Origin: Jiangellaceae bacterium | GTDB taxonomy: Bacteria > Actinomycetota > Actinomycetes > Jiangellales > Jiangellaceae | Length of the DNA stretch: 9,758 bases | NCBI GenBank assembly: GCA_030146385.1 | Contig: JASLBX010000583.1 | Span: forward strand, 1 to 9,758 | Direction: 5' to 3' | Part shown: positions 6,348 to 9,758 of the stretch, piece by piece | Numbering within the stretch: the stretch's first letter is position 1 | How the letters are laid out: each line of letters opens with the position of its first letter | Program-made: the position numbers and the translations under genes | Notes under the pieces: generated by a model | Databases searched by the model: none | The model's input: only the letters and a program-made list of their open reading frames with translations | What the model was told of the DNA's origin: nothing

Positions 6348-6384
6348 CTGTCCGCGCCGCCGTAGCCGTGCCACGATGGCGTTG
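6348..6384 (+). promoter_or_regulatory. Candidate promoter of the hypothetical gene, possibly leaderless
   Basis: CTGTCC (6348-6353) and CACGAT (6372-6377) are 18 bases apart, and the GTG start lies six bases after the second hexamer. No Shine-Dalgarno precedes the GTG. The boxes are degenerate. The reasoning is the same as for purF but the match is weaker. Confidence 0.3.
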
Positions 6385-7226
6385 TGCGGACGCGAACCCT
6401 GGCGCCTTATGCCGCCTACCTGCGGGTGTACTCACCGCTGGCCGCGTTCGCTGATGGCGTACGGACGCGTTTAGAGCGCTACGCCGCGGACGCCACCTTG
6501 CCGAACCGCCACCACGTGCTGGCCCGCGAGCAAGCAGCCTCGCTCGCCCGTACGCTTATGACGCCGCCGGTCGTCGCGCCTGGGGAGGAGTCACAGGACG
6601 CGTACGTGTTGCAGGACGGCGCTTCATATTTCGTCTGCCCGGTGCAGGACCGGCTCCGCTGCTGGGTGGCGATCAGCGAGTTGCAGGCGAGCCTGCCGGA
6701 GTCGATTGCCGACGCCTTCCTGCCCCCAGCCGCGACCGGCCAGGCCGAGTTCGACTACGCGATCTGGCAGGCCGACCATCCGACCGAAGTGCCGCACATC
6801 CTGACCGCTACCTGGCATGTCCCCGCACGCTGGTTCGTCCCTTTCCGGTCCAATGAGCGTGACCTGACGATCGGGCCCGAGCAGCGGTCGCTGATCTACC
6901 GCACGCGCATGGTCGAGGCGCGCCGCCGACTCGCGCGGGCCGCTCGGGCGTTGCGTCGCGGCGAGGTGGACAGTTCTGTGCTCGAGGCGGTCGACGATCT
7001 TGGCCGCTGGCTGGAGGCCTTTCACCCGCACGGTTGGGTCGAGCTCGACTACGGCGGGCTGGTTCATTGCGTCAGCGACGACGAGCTCCAGGCCGACAAC
7101 TCGCCGGGCGACGTGGCGGCGGCAGTGGCGGCCATCGCGGACGGTGACACCAGGCGCGCGGCGAGCGCCTACCGCCGGGTGGTGGAGCGCTGGGAGCCGG
7201 TTCAGGCGCGCGAACACGCCTCATAG
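6384..7226 (+). CDS. Conserved actinobacterial hypothetical protein upstream of bldC
   Basis: The 280 residues contain no motif I recognise. The protein begins MRTRTLAPYAAYLRVYSPLA and is soluble, without signal peptide or membrane segments. Residues 98-120 include a Cys pair (YFVCPVQDRLRCWVAISEL). The middle (about 125-160) is rich in Trp, His and Phe (IWQADHPTEVPHILTATWHV, then PARWFVPF). Residues 168-192 are a strongly basic helix (RTRMVEARRRLARAARALRR), and the C-terminal 40 residues are alanine-rich and helical (AAAVAAIADGDTRRAASAYRR). Its position beside bldC suggests it matches the hypothetical gene found there in Streptomyces (SCO4090). The start is uncertain because no ribosome site is visible; GTG 6384 is the earliest good start. 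It shares direction with bldC, 212 bases downstream. Confidence 0.8.
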   Translation: MRTRTLAPYAAYLRVYSPLAAFADGVRTRLERYAADATLPNRHHVLAREQAASLARTLMTPPVVAPGEESQDAYVLQDGASYFVCPVQDRLRCWVAISELQASLPESIADAFLPPAATGQAEFDYAIWQADHPTEVPHILTATWHVPARWFVPFRSNERDLTIGPEQRSLIYRTRMVEARRRLARAARALRRGEVDSSVLEAVDDLGRWLEAFHPHGWVELDYGGLVHCVSDDELQADNSPGDVAAAVAAIADGDTRRAASAYRRVVERWEPVQAREHAS

Positions 7227-7326
7227 CCGGAACCGTTCAGAGACACGTGAGATGACCGTTGTGTTGGGGTCGCAACATTCGTGGTCTCTGCGTAGTCTTA
7301 GTCCCGTAGATGGAGGAGTCGGCCGA

Positions 7327-7404
7327 ATGGCCCATATACATTTGGCCCATCGGCGGTTCCGTCCGTCTTGGATTGTGGGTGGAATACCCCATGTGACGGA
7401 GTAG
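7327..7404 (+). CDS. Possible 25-residue leader peptide upstream of bldC
   Basis: ATG 7327 is preceded by a strong GGAGGAG (7312-7318) at eight bases, then runs 25 codons to TAG 7402-7404. The peptide starts MAHIHLAHRRF and ends GGIPHVTE, with four histidines. Its stop codon lies inside the hairpin 7397-7417, 34 bases before the bldC ATG. The ribosome site is better than those of several real genes here, but short frames with a chance SD occur. If translated, a ribosome at its end would open the hairpin before the bldC ribosome site. Confidence 0.4.
   Translation: MAHIHLAHRRFRPSWIVGGIPHVTE
7328..7350. repeat. Direct repeat TGGCCCAT x2 around an AT-rich core in the bldC leader
   Basis: TGGCCCAT occurs at 7328-7335 and 7343-7350, a 15-bp period, flanking ATACATT. 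TACATT at 7337-7342 fits TANNNT, so the repeats may be an operator framing a -10 box. Equally they may encode the two Ala-His pairs of the possible leader peptide. Confidence 0.4.
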
Positions 7405-7435
7405 GTAGGTTACTCCGCACCTGACACAGGAGGTG
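7397..7435 (+). promoter_or_regulatory. Tandem hairpins covering the bldC ribosome-binding site
   Basis: CGGAGTA (7397-7403) pairs perfectly with TACTCCG (7411-7417) across a GGTAGGT loop. Directly after it CACCT (7418-7422) can pair with AGGTG (7431-7435), which includes the end of the AGGAGGT Shine-Dalgarno (7428-7434) of bldC. The second stem would partly hide the ribosome site. Both stems are short, so a translational control role is inference. Confidence 0.4.
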
Positions 7436-7438
7436 ACG

Positions 7439-7651
7439 ATGGCGACGAGGACTCAAGACGCCGAGCCCCTCCTCACGCCTGCCGAGGTAGCTGCGATGTT
7501 CCGGGTTGATCCGAAGACGGTCACCCGTTGGGCAAAGGCTGGAAAGCTGACGTCGATCCGGACGCTCGGGGGACACCGGCGCTACCGGGAATCCGAAGTT
7601 CGCGCACTGCTGCAGGGCCAGATCCCGCAGCAGCGCGACGAGGTCGACTGA
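7439..7651 (+). CDS. bldC: Developmental transcriptional regulator BldC
   Basis: The protein has 70 residues and the sequence is nearly identical to what I recall of Streptomyces BldC (68 residues) over 9-50: PLLTPAEVAAMFRVDPKTVTRW, then AKAGKLTSIRTLGGHRRYR. It is a stand-alone MerR-type winged helix-turn-helix: HTH about 11-31, wing with RTLGGHRRYR 41-50, then a short helix SEVRALL. It lacks the C-terminal coiled coil used by MerR proteins to dimerise; Streptomyces BldC binds direct repeats as head-to-tail oligomers and delays entry into development and antibiotic production. ATG 7439 has a perfect AGGAGGT site five bases upstream; the in-frame GTG at 7433 overlaps it and is rejected. It has a long structured leader and is followed by a hairpin terminator. 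Confidence 0.97.
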   Translation: MATRTQDAEPLLTPAEVAAMFRVDPKTVTRWAKAGKLTSIRTLGGHRRYRESEVRALLQGQIPQQRDEVD

Positions 7652-7670
7652 GCAGGCGCGAGAAGCACGT

Positions 7671-7700
7671 TCGGTGGCCGTCAACAGCGACGGCCACCGA
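7671..7700. terminator. Bidirectional hairpin terminator between bldC and tRNA-Phe
   Basis: TCGGTGGCCGT (7671-7681) and ACGGCCACCGA (7690-7700) form an 11-bp perfect stem with an eight-base loop. It lies 19 bases after the bldC stop and 17 bases beyond the tRNA 3' end, so it can end both convergent transcripts. The trailing runs are only moderately T-rich (CTCTTTCG on plus, GCTTCTC on minus). Confidence 0.75.
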
Positions 7701-7717
7701 GCGGGGCATCTCTTTCG

Positions 7718-7793
7718 TGGTGGACAGGGGCGGGATCGATCCGCCGACCTTCCGCTTTTCAGGCGGACGCTCTTCCGACTGAGCTACCTGTCC
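7718..7793 (-). tRNA. tRNA-Phe (anticodon GAA), CCA encoded
   Basis: A full cloverleaf folds: acceptor GGACAGG/CCTGTCC, D arm GCTC-AGTCGGAA-GAGC, anticodon arm TCCGC-CTGAAAA-GCGGA with GAA at 7760-7758, variable AGGTC, T arm GGCGG-ATCGATC-CCGCC, discriminator A at 7721 and encoded CCA at 7720-7718. All stems pair perfectly. The oddities are A at position 54, where T is almost invariant, and A at position 20 of the D loop. It converges on bldC across the shared terminator. Confidence 0.95.
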
Positions 7794-7810
7794 ATGTGCG
7801 GCGCGCGTCG

Positions 7811-7816
7811 AGTGTA
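7811..7816 (-). promoter_or_regulatory. Candidate -10 box of tRNA-Phe
   Basis: TACACT on the minus strand lies 17 bases upstream of the tRNA 5' end, so transcription would start about ten bases before the mature tRNA. It is identical to the purF -10 hexamer. No clear -35 is visible; a G-rich run occupies that place. Confidence 0.45.
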
Positions 7817-7852
7817 TCCGACATCCCGCCGCCCCCCGAAATCTGTTCCTGA

Positions 7853-7939
7853 ATGATCACGTGAAGTGGGTAATCCCCATGTAAACGTGGCGTGCAAGCC
7901 GCGCAAAGGCCGGGAAGGCCGCGCAAAGCTGATGATCAC
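7853..7939. repeat. 71-bp segment flanked by ATGATCAC repeats, with internal short tandem repeats
   Basis: ATGATCAC occurs at 7853-7860 and 7932-7939, the second copy overlapping the stop of the CopD-CtaG gene. Between them, GCCGCGCAAAG occurs at 7898-7908 and 7918-7928 with a related GCCGGGAAG between, so three degenerate units of about 10 bp lie in a row. The flanks resemble a target-site duplication, but the segment has no terminal inverted repeats and no coding capacity. Its origin is unknown. Confidence 0.4.
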
Positions 7940-9758
7940 CGCTGCCGGTTCAGGCGCCCAAGGTATTCGTTGTACGCCATCCGTTGGGCTTCGGCGTCTC
8001 CTTCCCTCCGGTCGAAGCGGCGGGCTTCCCGCTCGTCCGACCGCGACCACTGGTACAGCAGCAGGACGAGGATGGCCAGTCCCGGCAACTCACTGGCCCC
8101 CCACGAGATCTGGCCGGCCAGCCGCTGGTCGGCAAGAGCATCCGGCAGCCACGCGATATCGGTGGCGAGCGCCCGGTAGTAGCTACCGGCGATCAGCCGC
8201 GCCGACTCCATTAGGGCAAGCCCGAACAGCGTGTGGAACACGATTGCGGCAAACTGCAGGCCGATCCGTGCGAGGTACGGCGGACGCTTCGGAAGCGGAT
8301 CGATTCCGACGAGCACCTCGTAGAACAGAAAGCCCGTGAGCAGGAAATGCAGGCTCATCAGGGTGTGGCCGTGGTGGTTGCGCATCGCCGCTTCGAACAG
8401 GCCGGTGAAGTACACCATGAACGGCCCACTGACAAAGAGGACGAGCGCCACCAGCGGATGGGTGAGGACGCGAACCACCCGGCTCTGCGTCACGACGAGC
8501 AGCCACTCGCGCGGACCCCGCTCGCCCCGCGGAGCCGGCCGTATCGCCCGCAGCGCAAGCGTCACCGGCCCGCCGAGGACGAGGAACACCGGGCACACCA
8601 TCATCAAGATCAGGTGCTGCCCCATGTGGACGGACAGCATCGTCATGCCGTACGTCATCAACCCGGACGTCTGCACAAAGGCGACGAGGCCGACGCCGGT
8701 CAGCCAGGCGACCGTCCGTCCGATCGGCCAGCGATCCCCACGGCGGCGCAGCCGCTGCACTCCGGCGAGGTACAGCAGGACCGCCGCGAGGCAGCCGAGG
8801 CCGAACGCGGCGTCGGGGAACCACTGGGTGACCAGGCGCCCGGCCGTCGGCTCGGGCGGGATCGGGAAACCGAGGAGCGATCTCGCTAAGGAAATCCGGC
8901 CCGGGTCTTCGGGCACCGGCGGCTCGGTCCGGCTCAGTGCGACAGCCAGCCCGATCGCCGCCGCCATCACCGCGACCTCACCTGCTGCAAGCCGGCGGAA
9001 CGCGCCGCGCCGGCCCGTCGCGAGCGCCGGCAGAGTCCGTTCCCGATGCCGGTTGCCGAAGAATCCGAGGGCGATCAACGCGGCGACCTTGCCGAGGAGC
9101 AGCACGCCGTACGCCGTCGTGAACAGGTCGGTGAGCGCGCTGAGCCGTACCCACGCGTTCATGACGCCGCTGGCCGCGACCATGACGAAACAACCCAGCG
9201 CAACTGTGGAGTAGGCATGACTGACACGGGGCAGCTCGCGGCCCCGCCCTGCGGCGTACCAACTGACGGCGATCAACCCACCTACCCAGAAGGACATCGC
9301 GACGACATGCACGAGCAGCGACACCTGGGCGGAGTGGTGGTAGTCGCCGGACCCCGCGTGGCCCGCCAGGGTCGGGGGGACGAGAGTGGCCACGGCGAGG
9401 AGCAGGACCGCAATCGCCCCGCCGTGCCCCAGGGTGAGGCGGGTCGCCGGAACCAGCGCCATCGCCAGGACGAACACCATCGCGTACGCCTGGCCCTGTT
9501 CCGTACTGGACGTGTAGCTCGCGAACGACTCGTTGGTCAGGGCTTCACTCAGCGGCATGCCCAACAGGTCCGAGAGCGTCAGGAGGTGGACCGTTGCCGC
9601 CGCCGCTGCCCAGACCAGAGATGCAAGGGCCGCCGCACGCATCGTGACCAGCGCATCTCGGCCCAGCTGACCGTCCGGCGCGGGAAGCATCACTGCGAGC
9701 GCGATGAAGCCCACCGCGATCGCGCCGGCCCCGTTCAGCACCATCTTGGCGACCGGAA
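7936..9758 (-). CDS. CopD-CtaG fusion membrane protein: copper import / cytochrome c oxidase assembly (5' end outside window)
   Basis: The frame is still open at base 9758, so the N-terminus is missing; an ATG at 9744 is probably internal. Numbered from that Met, about 15 hydrophobic segments cover 602 residues. Residues ~1-270 are a CopD-like copper-resistance domain with His129, His136-His137 and LLVHVVAMSFWVGGL (143-157), then GKVAALIALGFFGNRHRERTLP. Residues ~305-565 are a Caa3_CtaG domain: SVHMGQHLILMM (371-382), GGPVTLALRA, NHHGHTLMSLHFLLTG (456-471), and IVFHTLFGLALME. The conserved histidines fit copper handling for the CuB site of aa3-type oxidase. The cytoplasmic tail (569-602) is charged and ends YNEYLGRLNRQR, as usual in actinobacterial members. 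This two-domain fusion is common in actinobacteria. Confidence 0.92.
   Translation of the reverse strand, partial: PVAKMVLNGAGAIAVGFIALAVMLPAPDGQLGRDALVTMRAAALASLVWAAAAATVHLLTLSDLLGMPLSEALTNESFASYTSSTEQGQAYAMVFVLAMALVPATRLTLGHGGAIAVLLLAVATLVPPTLAGHAGSGDYHHSAQVSLLVHVVAMSFWVGGLIAVSWYAAGRGRELPRVSHAYSTVALGCFVMVAASGVMNAWVRLSALTDLFTTAYGVLLLGKVAALIALGFFGNRHRERTLPALATGRRGAFRRLAAGEVAVMAAAIGLAVALSRTEPPVPEDPGRISLARSLLGFPIPPEPTAGRLVTQWFPDAAFGLGCLAAVLLYLAGVQRLRRRGDRWPIGRTVAWLTGVGLVAFVQTSGLMTYGMTMLSVHMGQHLILMMVCPVFLVLGGPVTLALRAIRPAPRGERGPREWLLVVTQSRVVRVLTHPLVALVLFVSGPFMVYFTGLFEAAMRNHHGHTLMSLHFLLTGFLFYEVLVGIDPLPKRPPYLARIGLQFAAIVFHTLFGLALMESARLIAGSYYRALATDIAWLPDALADQRLAGQISWGASELPGLAILVLLLYQWSRSDEREARRFDRREGDAEAQRMAYNEYLGRLNRQR

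Noticed and set aside
7262..7277. TGTTG/CAACA inverted repeat upstream of bldC.
   Set aside because: Only five base pairs, with no nearby promoter element to give it meaning.
8183..8889. Long open frames on both strands overlapping the CopD-CtaG gene.
   Set aside because: They lack ribosome sites and recognisable motifs, and the CopD-CtaG frame is intact with conserved histidines and regular membrane segments.

Overview
The window comes from a high-GC (roughly two-thirds G+C, G/C-rich third codon positions) actinomycete. The evidence is a BldC-type developmental regulator, an actinobacterial DUF3073 gene, a PurF carrying the actinobacterial N-terminus, GTG starts, and the gene order purF-purM / DUF3073 / branched-chain amino acid dehydrogenase / hypothetical / bldC. 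From memory this is the order around SCO4086-SCO4091 of Streptomyces coelicolor, and purF-purM-DUF3073 also recurs in mycobacteria (Rv0808-Rv0810c). The species cannot be named from the sequence. I see no transposase, phage gene, CRISPR array or defence system: this is conserved core chromosome, and the unusual material is in the intergenic regions.

Layout. On the minus strand at the left are the 5' part of a serine hydrolase (beta-lactamase/PBP fold, 1-416), a possible 55-residue small protein (468-635) and a cysteine desulfurase (690-1883), spaced like an operon and read from a promoter near 1908-1936. Divergent from it are purF (2088-3656) and purM (3744-4799), the first and fifth steps of de novo purine synthesis. 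A long, almost perfect inverted repeat separates them. DUF3073 (4816-4992) converges on purM and, with the amino acid dehydrogenase (5151-6242), is on the minus strand. A conserved hypothetical gene (6384-7226) and bldC (7439-7651) follow on the plus strand. bldC has a structured leader with a candidate 25-codon upstream ORF. A hairpin terminator lies between bldC and a convergent tRNA-Phe (7718-7793). The right end is a CopD-CtaG fusion membrane protein on the minus strand (7936 to beyond the window edge) for copper handling and cytochrome c oxidase assembly.

How the genes fit together. purF and purM are a purine biosynthetic unit. The cysteine desulfurase supplies sulfur for Fe-S clusters or thiolation, and this PurF has the four cysteines expected of the [4Fe-4S] type, so the divergent pairing is suggestive, but no regulatory link is shown. 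The dehydrogenase feeds branched-chain amino acids into 2-oxo acid metabolism. bldC is the regulator of the locus.

The items most worth checking are the 18-bp inverted repeat between purF and purM, the bldC leader, an A54 (instead of T54) in the tRNA-Phe T loop, the apparently leaderless purF start flanked by two 14-bp repeats, and the small ORF at 468-635. I do not see an obviously new multi-gene system.
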